The notes under the pieces: model-generated
The model's input: the letters and a program-made list of their open reading frames with translations, nothing else
What the model was told of the DNA's origin: nothing
The model's database searches: none
In this document: one piece after another, positions 7,706-16,136 of the stretch
Position numbering within the stretch: the first letter of the stretch is position 1
Layout of the letters: each line of letters opens with the position of its first letter
Made by a program: the position numbers and the translations under genes
Origin: an uncultured Prevotella sp.
GTDB taxonomy: Bacteria; Bacteroidota; Bacteroidia; Bacteroidales; Bacteroidaceae
Reading direction: 5' to 3'
DNA: 29,683 nt
Assembly: GCA_900772835.1 (NCBI GenBank)
Contig: CAAGSA010000113.1
Span: forward strand, 1-29,683

Positions 7706-7777
7706 GGATTGATGCAGATTCGCTTTACACAGCTAAAAAGGAACTAAAGCCAGTGTAAAGCGAATCTGCATCAATCC
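7706..7777. repeat. Perfect 25-bp inverted repeat (long hairpin) between convergent genes
   Basis: The arms at 7706-7730 and 7753-7777 are exact reverse complements, with a 22-base spacer. There is no T-run on either side, so it is not a classical intrinsic terminator, although its position between tamL (plus) and the glycosyltransferase gene (minus) would suit a bidirectional stop. It could also be a copy of a dispersed palindromic element. Confidence 0.85.
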
Positions 7778-7842
7778 AATGTCAGACACATTTATAAAGG
7801 TGCGGATTTCAAGAGTACCTGAATGGCACACACAGCCCAACG

Positions 7843-8781
7843 CTATGCATTGATTTTGCGCTCTACGAAATATCGCGGACGGCGCTTCACCTCAAGGTAT
7901 ATCTTGCCTATATACTCGCCCGTTACTCCGCATGCAAGAAGCACGCTGCCGCCAATGAACCACAGGCTGACAAGCAACGAAGTCCATCCGGCAATGGTGT
8001 GTCCGGCGGAATGCTCATACAGGGCATAAACTATCACGCCGAAAGCAACAAGGATGAACAGCAGTCCCAAATAGGTTATTATGCGCAGAGGCTTGACCGA
8101 GAACGACGTGATACCCTCAAGGGCAAAGGCAAGCATCTTCTTCAGCGGATACTTGGATTCGCCGGCAAAACGCTCGCTGCGATCGTAATAGACCGACGTG
8201 GACGGATAACCTATCGACGCTACGATGCCACGAAGGAAGAGATTGTCCTCGGGATACTGCATCAGCGACTGCATGGCACGGCGGCTCATCAGACGGAAGT
8301 CGGCATGGTTATAGACTATCTTTCCGCCAAGTGCCGTCATCAGCCGGTAGAACGCCAATGCCGTATTGCGCTTGAAGAAGGTATCGGTCTTGCGCTCGCG
8401 TCGCACGCCGTACACTATGTCGTTGCCGCCCAACCATGCGTCCACCATATCATATATGGCATTCACGTCGTCCTGCAGGTCAGCATCGATAGATACTGAG
8501 GCGTCGCTGTTCTCGGCAGCCCACTGAAGACCGGCCCACAAGGCAAACTGATGTCCACGGTTGCACGAGAGCTTCAAACCGCCCACCATCGGCGATTCAC
8601 CCGCAAACTGCTCTATGAGTTGCCACGTGCGGTCGCGGCTGCCATCATCAACGAAGAGTATCTGACCCTCGTCTATCCGCTTTCTCTCCACAAGATTCTC
8701 CAGCACCTCGACAAGACGCTTGCGGGTCTCGGCGAGCACTTCTTCCTCGTTGTAACAAGGAACTACAATCACCAGTTTCAT
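7843..8781 (-). CDS. GtrB/DPM1-like polyprenyl-phosphate glycosyltransferase (GT2)
   Basis: The protein is 312 aa. The catalytic GT-A domain (1 to about 225) shows VVPCYNEEE (6-14), DDGSRD (45-50) and the metal-binding DADLQDD (99-105). Two membrane helices (about 232-254 and 265-287) and a basic tail (KRRPRYFVERK) follow. This is the layout of enzymes that load a sugar from a nucleotide donor onto undecaprenyl or dolichyl phosphate at the inner face of the membrane. It lies 12 bp downstream of an ArnT-like gene, whose product needs exactly such a lipid-linked sugar. The pair probably decorates an envelope glycan or lipid A; which sugar cannot be read from the sequence. Confidence 0.9.
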   Translation of the reverse strand: MKLVIVVPCYNEEEVLAETRKRLVEVLENLVERKRIDEGQILFVDDGSRDRTWQLIEQFAGESPMVGGLKLSCNRGHQFALWAGLQWAAENSDASVSIDADLQDDVNAIYDMVDAWLGGNDIVYGVRRERKTDTFFKRNTALAFYRLMTALGGKIVYNHADFRLMSRRAMQSLMQYPEDNLFLRGIVASIGYPSTSVYYDRSERFAGESKYPLKKMLAFALEGITSFSVKPLRIITYLGLLFILVAFGVIVYALYEHSAGHTIAGWTSLLVSLWFIGGSVLLACGVTGEYIGKIYLEVKRRPRYFVERKINA

Positions 8782-8793
8782 AGTATATATTAT

Positions 8794-10530
8794 TTATCTT
8801 TTTACGAATTTATACAATGTAAGGTTTCGCTTGTCATCGCAACTCCTATGCTCGAACCGCTTCAGCTTCGTAAGCGCATACGACGGACGGGCACTGCGGA
8901 ATGGCACAAGGTCTTCATCACCCATTATAAGATAACCGCTGCGAGGCTCATTATCGTCGAGCGGCACCACGCGGTCGGAAAGATAGAAATTGACCGTGAA
9001 CTGATGCATACGGTTTCTGTCGCCCGGACGCCATTCGCTGCGATAATCCCAGATTTTGCTGTCCTCGGGCACAATACGGCGCAGCTCCTGCGCTACGTAA
9101 TAGTCGGTTTTAACATCGAAAATACGCGGAAGCACAACCCCGTCAAGCATCATGTTTATGCCGATAATCATAACGCCAAAGCTACAGCAAAGGCGGTATG
9201 CCCCTGCCCTGCGGCGACTGTCGACAAACATCCATACACCGGCGGCTATAAACAGCAAGGCAAGCATTGGGGCAAAGCCGAAAGAGAGATGCTCCAAAGC
9301 GGAGATATAGGCAATGTTCTCGGCGGCATGCTTGCCATGGAAGATGCTGTGGGGCACTACTCCCAAGCGCACCACAAGCACAAGCACGGGCAGCAGCAGG
9401 GCAATCACCGCAAGCACCCACCCATAAGCATTCGCCACTCTGCGGCGGCTGCCGGCTATCCAGAGCATAAAGCGAGCGAGATAGTAGGACAGGAACGGAT
9501 AGACGGGAAGCAGATATACGCTGCGCTTGCTCTTCGGGATACAATAGAACACGAAGATGAGCACTGCGCTGAGAAGGGCAAGCAAATCCTGGTCGGACAA
9601 GCCTGCAATACGGTCGCGGAATCTCTCCACCCACCCACGCACGCCTGCCGGAAGATGCGGCTTGCGGTAGCGGAACGAGAAAAGAGAAAAGACCACAAGC
9701 AACGTGTATGGCAGGAAACCAGCAAGGAGTGTCTGCACGTTGTAGATGGCAGGTCCCTCGTGAGAGGAATAGACCATCTTACCCGTGAAGCGGAGTATAT
9801 TCTCCTCGTAGACGAGATACAGGAAGCTATCGCCACGCTCCATATAGGCAAGATAATACCAACATAAGGGGAGTAGGCAAGAGGCAAGGAAGAACGCCAT
9901 GCAGAACAAGAAGGCACGGAAGAAGTTCTCCTTTCTCACAAGCATATAAACACCCATCACCATACAGGGCAACAGTGCACCGACAGGCCCCTTGGTGAGG
10001 AACGCACCGCTGAGCAGCAACACCGTGAGCGGAACAAACCATAGGCTGCGGCCAACATACCAGCGATGGAAACTGTATAGAGCCATAACGATGAATGCCG
10101 ACAGCATCATGTCAACACGACACGCCATGGAAGCACGGTGCACCTCGAACGTGGTCATCGTGACCAGCCCCGCAAGAAAAGCCAAACGGGGGTCTACCTT
10201 GTTCTTCAGCATAAACCAATATGCCGAAAGCAGCATCAATATCGTGGCAAATGCAGACGGGAAACGTGCCGTAAACTCGGTCACTCTGCCTGCAAGCAGC
10301 GAACACAACGCTATGCACCAATGAAAGAACGGGGGCTTATAAGCAATGTCTACGCCATTGTTCACAGGCGAAACCCAGTCGCCCGACTGAAGCATGGAAA
10401 GCGCCACGATGGCCTCACGCGGCTCTCCCTTGGTGTTGAAGAGCGAAGAGCCCAGAAACAGCACCAGCGACAATACTGCCAAGAAAGCAAGCAGAAGAAA
10501 CAGCCTACGCTGTATTTTATTATCATTCAT
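8794..10530 (-). CDS. ArnT-like/GT39-family lipid-linked sugar transferase, polytopic membrane protein
   Basis: The protein is 578 aa, with a short cytoplasmic start and about a dozen hydrophobic helices in the first 430 residues. A hydrophilic C-terminal domain (about 470-578) probably faces the periplasm. The first external loop has GEPREA (35-40), the acidic/arginine motif typical of ArnT and protein mannosyltransferase relatives. YKPPFFHW (63-70) is also characteristic. Enzymes of this class take a sugar from a polyprenyl-phosphate carrier and place it on lipid A, protein or another acceptor outside the membrane. No other arn gene is visible, so an aminoarabinose pathway is not supported. 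The GtrB-like gene directly downstream is its likely donor supplier. Confidence 0.88.
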   Translation of the reverse strand: MNDNKIQRRLFLLLAFLAVLSLVLFLGSSLFNTKGEPREAIVALSMLQSGDWVSPVNNGVDIAYKPPFFHWCIALCSLLAGRVTEFTARFPSAFATILMLLSAYWFMLKNKVDPRLAFLAGLVTMTTFEVHRASMACRVDMMLSAFIVMALYSFHRWYVGRSLWFVPLTVLLLSGAFLTKGPVGALLPCMVMGVYMLVRKENFFRAFLFCMAFFLASCLLPLCWYYLAYMERGDSFLYLVYEENILRFTGKMVYSSHEGPAIYNVQTLLAGFLPYTLLVVFSLFSFRYRKPHLPAGVRGWVERFRDRIAGLSDQDLLALLSAVLIFVFYCIPKSKRSVYLLPVYPFLSYYLARFMLWIAGSRRRVANAYGWVLAVIALLLPVLVLVVRLGVVPHSIFHGKHAAENIAYISALEHLSFGFAPMLALLFIAAGVWMFVDSRRRAGAYRLCCSFGVMIIGINMMLDGVVLPRIFDVKTDYYVAQELRRIVPEDSKIWDYRSEWRPGDRNRMHQFTVNFYLSDRVVPLDDNEPRSGYLIMGDEDLVPFRSARPSYALTKLKRFEHRSCDDKRNLTLYKFVKR

Positions 10531-10558
10531 GTGTCTTTGATTTTTCTGTTTATAGATA

Positions 10559-10587
10559 CAAAGGTAATAAAAACTACTGCAAAATTA
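10559..10587 (-). promoter_or_regulatory. Two candidate -7 boxes for the arnT-like/gtrB-like operon
   Basis: The minus strand has TACCTTTG (10566-10559) and TAATTTTG (10587-10580), 29 and 50 bp before the start codon. Both fit TAnnTTTG; neither has a convincing TTTG 19-21 bp upstream. Confidence 0.45.
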
Positions 10588-10683
10588 CTCCAGAATACTG
10601 AAGAAAGTCTGCTTTTTTATGAAAATCAATACCTACGCCAACGCTTTTAGCCATTGCTAAACCGTTTTTCGGATTTTCTTCAT

Positions 10684-10691
10684 TAACTTTG
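10684..10691 (+). promoter_or_regulatory. -7 box of the small gene at 10721
   Basis: TAACTTTG fits the Bacteroidota -7 consensus and lies 29 bp before the ATG. The -33 box is unclear. Confidence 0.5.
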
Positions 10692-10720
10692 CACGCCTAA
10701 ACAAGAACGGAAAAACGACA

Positions 10721-11092
10721 ATGGGAAGAAACAAATACTCAGAGAATGAGATAAAGGAAATAGGCAAGCTGCTCAGAATGAAGAACGCAGCGAACCGAGC
10801 CAAGCAGAAAGAAATACGCCACGAACTGCGCACGGAATATGAATTCAACATTTCTGACTTCAACGAACCCGGCAAGGCCTTCGGCGAGACGGAGCTGCAG
10901 GATGCCGTGAGGCGAGGAGCCATACGAATTCTCGACGATGCCACAATAGAGGCGATGAAGGAGAAACGGGCAAGGGACAAGGCACGCGACGAGGCGGAAC
11001 GCCAGCAGCAGGCTGTGGCAGCAGGCGAACAGACCGACTGGCAGCAGGCTATGAAGGAATGGGACAAATGGGAAAAGAACGACAGTAAATAG
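10721..11092 (+). CDS. Small charged protein of unknown function
   Basis: The protein is 123 aa and highly charged, with no signal peptide, membrane segment or cysteine. The N-terminal part (1-75) looks like an ordered helical module: SENEIKEIGKLLRMKNAANR, an R/K-rich helix, EFNISDFNEP, ELQDAVRRGAIRIL. The C-terminal part is a K/R/E/A/Q-rich helix (about 76-100) followed by W-rich repeats (DWQQAMKEWDKWEK). It is a single transcription unit with its own -7 box and a strong terminator. The gene looks genuine because its codon use matches neighbouring genes. I do not recognise a named family; homologues are probably confined to Bacteroidota. Nucleic-acid binding would fit the charge pattern but is a guess. 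Confidence 0.75.
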   Translation: MGRNKYSENEIKEIGKLLRMKNAANRAKQKEIRHELRTEYEFNISDFNEPGKAFGETELQDAVRRGAIRILDDATIEAMKEKRARDKARDEAERQQQAVAAGEQTDWQQAMKEWDKWEKNDSK

Positions 11093-11163
11093 GAATGACC
11101 CGAAGCGCCGGATGAATACTTTCGACCCAAATCCGTAGCAAGCATCATGTATGGAATAGAATA

Positions 11164-11210
11164 AAATAAAAGGCTGTGTCGCAACAATCATACGACACAG
11201 CCTTTTATTT
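11164..11210. terminator. Bidirectional terminator between the small gene and the glycogen operon
   Basis: Eighteen-base perfect arms at 11164-11181 and 11193-11210 enclose an 11-base loop. The AAATAAAA/TTTTATTT ends provide a T-run in both directions. It serves the convergent gene at 10721 and the GH57 gene. Confidence 0.9.
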
Positions 11211-11213
11211 GTA

Positions 11214-11257
11214 AGTTTATGAATAGATTTCTAAAACAGTTTATGAACAGATTTCTA
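11214..11257. repeat. 20-bp direct repeat, two copies
   Basis: Two 20-base copies (11214-11233 and 11238-11257) differ at one position, with a 24-bp period, just downstream of the GH57 stop. No role is evident; it may be a local duplication. Confidence 0.7.
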
Positions 11258-11272
11258 TTCTGATATATTTTA

Positions 11273-12715
11273 TTATTTCTCTTCCTCTTTCTTTGCAGCA
11301 GCTGACTTGCGGACTGCAGGTTTGCGGACAGCCGGTTTCTTGGCTACAGACTTCTTGGTTTCAGCCTTTTTCTTTTCGGTCAGCTTCTCCACCTTTTCCT
11401 TCAGCTTCTCTACCTCTTCCTGGAGTTTTGTCACCTTCGTCTTCAGACGCACGATTTCGGTATCCTTCATCTCTATCTCGTCACCCTGATTCTTGATTGT
11501 AGTGAGCAAAGAGTCGAGTTCTTCGTTGTCGATTTCTTCCGGATAGAGCGAGTTAACCCTGTTGATGAAGTCGCCAAGAATATTCATATAGTTGGTGAAG
11601 GCATCGAAAGGAGAACTGTAAATACCACGGTCGAGACCAACATTCGAAGGTTTCGTTGTCATAAAGCGGAAATTGTTGCTCGCCTGCAGATAATCCCAGT
11701 CCTGATTGACACGCGGATCATTGGCGATACGCACACGGTCGGCAATACTGTAGAGCTTGTTGAAAGCCTCTCGCTGCATCGGGTTGCCCAACCAGCAGCT
11801 CACATCGCGCTCCTCGTCAACCCACGAAAGGGCATCCGGCACCAACAAGTCGCCAACGCTCTTCATCTTGCCGCAGATCTCCGACGGGGTGGAGAACGTT
11901 ATGCCTCTGAGTTTAGCGCATCTTGGCAACGCCTTGATGAATTCAAGGATATTGGATGACAGTGGCTGGGAAATGCCCAGAGCCAACAGTTCCATAAATA
12001 TATTGATAACCTGCTCTGTGTCAGGCAACGACGCAATCTTGTTGATGTAATTGTCGGCAAAGAGAGGATAACCAGGCCAATCGGTATTGCTGAAGCGCAG
12101 GCTTACATCATCGCTCAATTCCACATCACGCAGCAACAGCTTGAGGTTCGGAGCCATACAGCAGTTGTACACATAATGTGGCGACTTCCAACCCAGTGCC
12201 TGCTTTGCCCCCTCTGTGAGCATTCCCTTGAAACCCATCGTGGCTGCAACGTTGCCTATTTCATCGCTGTAGATAAGTGAAGAGTTGCGGAGCACAGTAG
12301 GCTGTTTTCCGAAATACTCCTCCATCTTTGCCATCTGCTTCCTTACGTCAGCAACAAAGCATTCCTCGTTGGCAAGCGACGAGAGTCCGTGAGAATAAGG
12401 CTCGGCAAGAAACTCCACACATCCCGTGTCGTTGAGTTCCTGTAGCTTGGCAAGTACCTGCGGCGCATGCATCTCAAGCTGCTCTATACCTACTCCCGAC
12501 AGGGAGAAAGCAACCTTGAAATAATCTCCGTGCTCCTTTATCATCTCAAGGAACGTGTTGAGTGCAGGCATATACGAGCGCTCTGCAATTTCGCTGATGC
12601 TACGGTCGTTCTCGTAGTCATCATAATAATAGTGATCTCTACCTATATCGAAGAAGCGGTATCTCTTCAGGTGTATTATCTGGTGTATTTCAAAATACAA
12701 GCAAATTGTTTTCAT
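11273..12715 (-). CDS. GH57 alpha-amylase-like protein with altered catalytic residues and a basic tail
   Basis: The protein is 480 aa. The GH57 (beta/alpha)7 domain covers about 1-390, starting with YFEIHQ (7-12) and including CVEFLAEPYSHG (99-110). In active GH57 amylases, as I recall the family motifs, the nucleophile is the Glu of an R-N-T-E-L-I-Y segment. Here the segment is RNSSLIY (143-149), so Ser146 replaces Glu. The acid Asp of M-D-Y-E-T-F-G-E-H is here MELLALGIS (241-249), so Glu242 takes its place. The protein may therefore be an inactive or altered homologue, perhaps glycan-binding or regulatory. A coiled coil (about 396-450) and a K/P/A/R tail with two KPAVR copies follow. It is the last gene of the glycogen operon, 43 bp after the GT4 gene. 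No signal peptide, so cytosolic. Confidence 0.88.
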   Translation of the reverse strand: MKTICLYFEIHQIIHLKRYRFFDIGRDHYYYDDYENDRSISEIAERSYMPALNTFLEMIKEHGDYFKVAFSLSGVGIEQLEMHAPQVLAKLQELNDTGCVEFLAEPYSHGLSSLANEECFVADVRKQMAKMEEYFGKQPTVLRNSSLIYSDEIGNVAATMGFKGMLTEGAKQALGWKSPHYVYNCCMAPNLKLLLRDVELSDDVSLRFSNTDWPGYPLFADNYINKIASLPDTEQVINIFMELLALGISQPLSSNILEFIKALPRCAKLRGITFSTPSEICGKMKSVGDLLVPDALSWVDEERDVSCWLGNPMQREAFNKLYSIADRVRIANDPRVNQDWDYLQASNNFRFMTTKPSNVGLDRGIYSSPFDAFTNYMNILGDFINRVNSLYPEEIDNEELDSLLTTIKNQGDEIEMKDTEIVRLKTKVTKLQEEVEKLKEKVEKLTEKKKAETKKSVAKKPAVRKPAVRKSAAAKKEEEK

Positions 12716-12758
12716 CTTATATAGATTTTTTGTTGTTTATCATTCCTAAGGTTTCTCT

Positions 12759-14024
12759 CTATTTTGAAAGCAGTTGTTCATACAGTTTCTTTATTCTGTA
12801 TCCAACCTTTTCCCAAGTAATCTGGTCAACTTCTTTCTTGCCTTCCTCCTGAAGGTAATGGAAGAGACTGTCGTTGTGACAGATGGAGTATATGGCATCT
12901 GCAAGAGCATGAATGTCCCAATAGTCAACCTTGATGCAGTTCGTGAGAATCTCCCCGCATCCGCTCTGCTTAGAGATAATCGTAGGCGTTCCGCACTGCA
13001 TTGCCTCAAGCGGCGATATGCCAAACGGCTCGCTGACCGAAGGCATTACATACACATCCGAATCCTTCAGGCATTCGTACACCTCCTTGCCGCGCATGAA
13101 GCCTGGGAAATGGAAGCGGTCGGCAATTCCCCTTTCGGCTGCAAGGTATATCATCTGGTCCATCATATCGCCGTTTCCCGCCATACAGAAACGCACCTTT
13201 CGCGTGCGATGCAGCACCATGTTTGCAGCCTCAACGAAATACTCCGGCCCCTTCTGCATTGTCAGACGACCGAGGAAGGTAACTACTTTCTCCCGGTTCG
13301 TGTGGTCGGGACGAGGTATGTCCTGCAGTTCCTGCTTCAATGGATAAACGGCATTGTGCATGGCGAAACACTTGCGCGGATCCTGATGATACTGGTTGAT
13401 GACTGTCTGTCTTGTCAGCTCCGACACGCACATGATACAATCGGCATTGTCCATTCCGTCCTTTTCGATGGAATATACCGTAGGATTCACCTTTCCACGG
13501 CTGCGGTCGAAATCGGTAGCGTGTACATGGATGCACAATGGTTTTCCACTGACCCTCTTTGCGTGTATGCCTGCCGGGAACGTAAGCCAGTCGTGCGCAT
13601 GGATTATATCAAAATCTTCAGTGCGTGCCACCACTCCTGCGATGATGGAGTAGTTGTTAATCTCATCGTGGAGATTTGATGGATAGCCTCCCGCAAATTC
13701 CATACATCCGAGTTCGTTGACATTCATATAGTTGAAGTCGGCATACAGATGGTCTCTGAGCTTGAAATAATAGTCGGCATCCATAATGTTGCCAATCTTA
13801 TTCTTCACATAGTCGTAATCAACGCCGCGCCATGCGATAGGCACACAGTTCATCGCCACGATTCTTGCTGCCGAACGGTCTTCGTCGCCAAAAGGCTTTG
13901 GCAGACACAAGGTTATATCAACATCACCCTGGGCATGGAGCCCCTGGGTTATACCAAAATTTGCTGTTGCAAGTCCGCCGTATACATGAGGAGGATACTC
14001 CCAGCCAAACATTAAAACTTTCAT
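12759..14024 (-). CDS. GT4/GT5-like glycosyltransferase, probable glycogen synthase
   Basis: The protein is 421 aa with the GT-B fold. The N-terminal domain begins MKVLMFGWEYPPHVYGGLA, with the glycine-rich acceptor loop typical of glycogen/starch synthase relatives. It continues with IIHAHDWLTFPAG (139-151). The C-terminal donor domain has VTFLGRLTMQKG and the nucleotide-sugar signature SEPFGISPLEAMQCGTP. It has no signal peptide. It lies between a debranching enzyme gene (12 bp upstream) and the GH57 gene, an order I recognise from Bacteroides glycogen loci. Elongation of an alpha-1,4-glucan from a nucleotide glucose donor is the best guess. The exact donor and product cannot be told from sequence. 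Confidence 0.87.
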   Translation of the reverse strand: MKVLMFGWEYPPHVYGGLATANFGITQGLHAQGDVDITLCLPKPFGDEDRSAARIVAMNCVPIAWRGVDYDYVKNKIGNIMDADYYFKLRDHLYADFNYMNVNELGCMEFAGGYPSNLHDEINNYSIIAGVVARTEDFDIIHAHDWLTFPAGIHAKRVSGKPLCIHVHATDFDRSRGKVNPTVYSIEKDGMDNADCIMCVSELTRQTVINQYHQDPRKCFAMHNAVYPLKQELQDIPRPDHTNREKVVTFLGRLTMQKGPEYFVEAANMVLHRTRKVRFCMAGNGDMMDQMIYLAAERGIADRFHFPGFMRGKEVYECLKDSDVYVMPSVSEPFGISPLEAMQCGTPTIISKQSGCGEILTNCIKVDYWDIHALADAIYSICHNDSLFHYLQEEGKKEVDQITWEKVGYRIKKLYEQLLSK

Positions 14025-14036
14025 TCTGTCGCCTCC

Positions 14037-15986
14037 TTATATAATATATGTGTATTTTTCCAACAAGCTCAATGTACGCAACGTCTCTCCTACGTTCATT
14101 GCGTATGATATTGCGCCGCGTGCCTTGAACGGCGGGTTTCCGTCGAACATCTCCGGCAGTGTGCCAAGGCAGTTTGTCTGCATCTCGTCCTCATATCCTA
14201 TCATTTGCCGCTCGATAAAGCTCAGGCGCGTACGACGATATATCTTCAGGCAAGCCTCCATATAGAAGCTGCCGAGCCACGGCCATGCCGTGCCCTGATG
14301 GTAAGCGAGGTCACGCTGCATCTGCGCTCCGGCACAAATCGGGTTGTAGCCGCCGCTCTTCGGCGAGAGACTGCGAAGCCCCTTGGGTGTGAGCAGTTCG
14401 CGCGTACAGATGTCAAGCACTGATTTTCTCTGCTCTGCACTCAGCGGCGAGTAGTCCAGTGCCACGGCAAATATCATGTTCGGGCGCACGCTCCAGTCCA
14501 TCATATTTCCGTCCACATAGTCGAACAGATAGCCATAGTCGTTGACAAACGTGTCAACAAACGACTTCTTACATATTTCAGCCCTCTGCTCAAGTTTGTC
14601 TGCTTCTTCCTGGCATCCTTCCTGAACCTTCAGTGCAGCCACGAACTTCAGAGCGTTGTACCACAGCGAGTTCACCTCCACTATATATCCGCTACGCGGT
14701 GTGACAGGTTTTCCGTTCACCGTAGAGTTCATCCATGTCATCACCTTCCCCTTGCCGTCCACATAAAGCAGATTGTTGTCGTCGAGCCGCAGGTATGGAT
14801 GCTTGCCGCTGATGATGAAATTCATCATGTCGGAAACGAACTTGCCATATTTCTTTATGCACTTTTCGTCGCCTACCGTCTTTGCATACTGCTGTATTGC
14901 CCACACAGCCCACAACGGCACGTCAGGCTGGTCTATCTCGCTTATTTCCACGCTCAGCGGCTTTCCGTTTATGAACGAGCGGTAGCCTTTTTCTGCCGTC
15001 ACCATAACACGCTCGAAATAGTCACGTTCGTCGATAGCCAGCGTCAGTCCCGGCAGCGAAACGAACGTGTCGCGTGCACGGCTCTTGAACCACGGATAGC
15101 CTGAAAGGAGATATGTTTCCGAACCGTTCTTCCTGTTATGGAACTGGTGCGCTGCATTTACGAGGCAATGGAAAAAGTTATCGCGCGGATTGCGGTCGTC
15201 CACTTCTTTTTGGAACAGCTTGCACAATCCCGTTGTCTGTATCTCCGATGTTGATGCGGCGAACACGATGCTCTCGCCTTTCTTGATGTCCATCTCGAAA
15301 TATCCCGGAACATACAGGTCTTCATACGAATCGTAGCCTCTCTCCTGCTCCTTCGGGTATTCTATATCGCGGTACCAGTCGGGATGGAACACGAAATCAT
15401 TCTGCTTGCTGAACTGCATGTACAGGAAGGGATAGCCCTGGTACATCTGCGCCTTTATTCCGTTTTCCACCATCTGGAAATCGCGGCTTGCAGCAGAATT
15501 CTCATGTGTGAACTGCCTTACGCTCCGGAACGCCATAAACGGGCGGAAACGCAATGTGGTTGCACTGTGAGCATCCAGCAGGGTGTAGCGCAGCAATATG
15601 CGGTCTTCATAATGCTGGAACACCACTTCTTTTTTCAAAATCACACCACCGACACGATATATTGTTGTCGGCACGCTGTCACAATTAAATTCGCGGATAT
15701 ACTTATGCCCGTTCGGGCTATAGTTGTTTCCGCGATACTTGTGAAGTCCCAGATTGAACTCGGCGCCATGCTGCACCACCGTTGTGTCCAGCGACGACAG
15801 CAGCACATGGTTCTCGTCGTCAAGTTCCGGCACAGGAACAACAAGCAATCCGTGGTATTTGCGCGTGTTGCAGTCGACGATTGTCGAGCAGGCATACGCC
15901 CCGGAACGGTTTGTTCGGAGCACCTCCCTTGACAGCGACTCTTCCAAGTTAGTCATCAGACTTCTTTCAAATCGAAGATAACTCAT
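14037..15986 (-). CDS. Glycogen debranching enzyme, amylo-alpha-1,6-glucosidase type (GH133)
   Basis: The protein is 649 aa, the usual length for prokaryotic one-domain debranching enzymes. The N-terminal domain starts with LEESLSREVLRTNRSGAYA and DCNTRKYHGLLV (38-49), characteristic of the family. The C-terminal (alpha/alpha)6 domain contains GYPWFKSRARDTFVSLPGL, EISEIDQPDVPLWAVWAIQQ and YHQGTAWPWLGSFY. It removes alpha-1,6-linked branch glucose during glycogen turnover in the cytosol. It is the first gene of a three-gene operon followed closely by the GT4 and GH57 genes. Its promoter and a leader of about 157 nt face the Crp/Fnr gene, so carbon- or redox-linked control is plausible but unproven. 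Confidence 0.93.
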   Translation of the reverse strand: MSYLRFERSLMTNLEESLSREVLRTNRSGAYACSTIVDCNTRKYHGLLVVPVPELDDENHVLLSSLDTTVVQHGAEFNLGLHKYRGNNYSPNGHKYIREFNCDSVPTTIYRVGGVILKKEVVFQHYEDRILLRYTLLDAHSATTLRFRPFMAFRSVRQFTHENSAASRDFQMVENGIKAQMYQGYPFLYMQFSKQNDFVFHPDWYRDIEYPKEQERGYDSYEDLYVPGYFEMDIKKGESIVFAASTSEIQTTGLCKLFQKEVDDRNPRDNFFHCLVNAAHQFHNRKNGSETYLLSGYPWFKSRARDTFVSLPGLTLAIDERDYFERVMVTAEKGYRSFINGKPLSVEISEIDQPDVPLWAVWAIQQYAKTVGDEKCIKKYGKFVSDMMNFIISGKHPYLRLDDNNLLYVDGKGKVMTWMNSTVNGKPVTPRSGYIVEVNSLWYNALKFVAALKVQEGCQEEADKLEQRAEICKKSFVDTFVNDYGYLFDYVDGNMMDWSVRPNMIFAVALDYSPLSAEQRKSVLDICTRELLTPKGLRSLSPKSGGYNPICAGAQMQRDLAYHQGTAWPWLGSFYMEACLKIYRRTRLSFIERQMIGYEDEMQTNCLGTLPEMFDGNPPFKARGAISYAMNVGETLRTLSLLEKYTYII

Positions 15987-16136
15987 AATATTCTATTAAG
16001 GTGTTAAATCATTAATACGCCTGCCAGCAGGACTGCCAGATTAGTTCTTTCAGTTCTTTTGGCAGTTCAAAAATAACAATAATTTGGAACAAGGCAAAAT
16101 TTAGCCGTGTTTTTTTGTTCAAAACGTTACATATTA
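15987..16136 (-). promoter_or_regulatory. Structured leader of the glycogen operon
   Basis: Between the predicted start of transcription (about 16143) and the debranching ATG the minus-strand RNA can fold in alternative ways. CTGCC near 16066-16062 can pair with either of two GGCAG copies in CTGGCAG repeats between about 16040 and 16020. The alternatives are mutually exclusive. I do not recognise a riboswitch. Confidence 0.35.

Noticed and set aside
8551..9867. Long plus-strand ORF (438 codons)
   Set aside because: Antisense shadow of the ArnT-like and GtrB-like genes; low complexity and H/K/Q-rich.
8794..10530. True ArnT of the aminoarabinose pathway
   Set aside because: No other arn genes are nearby, and the sequence supports only family-level similarity.
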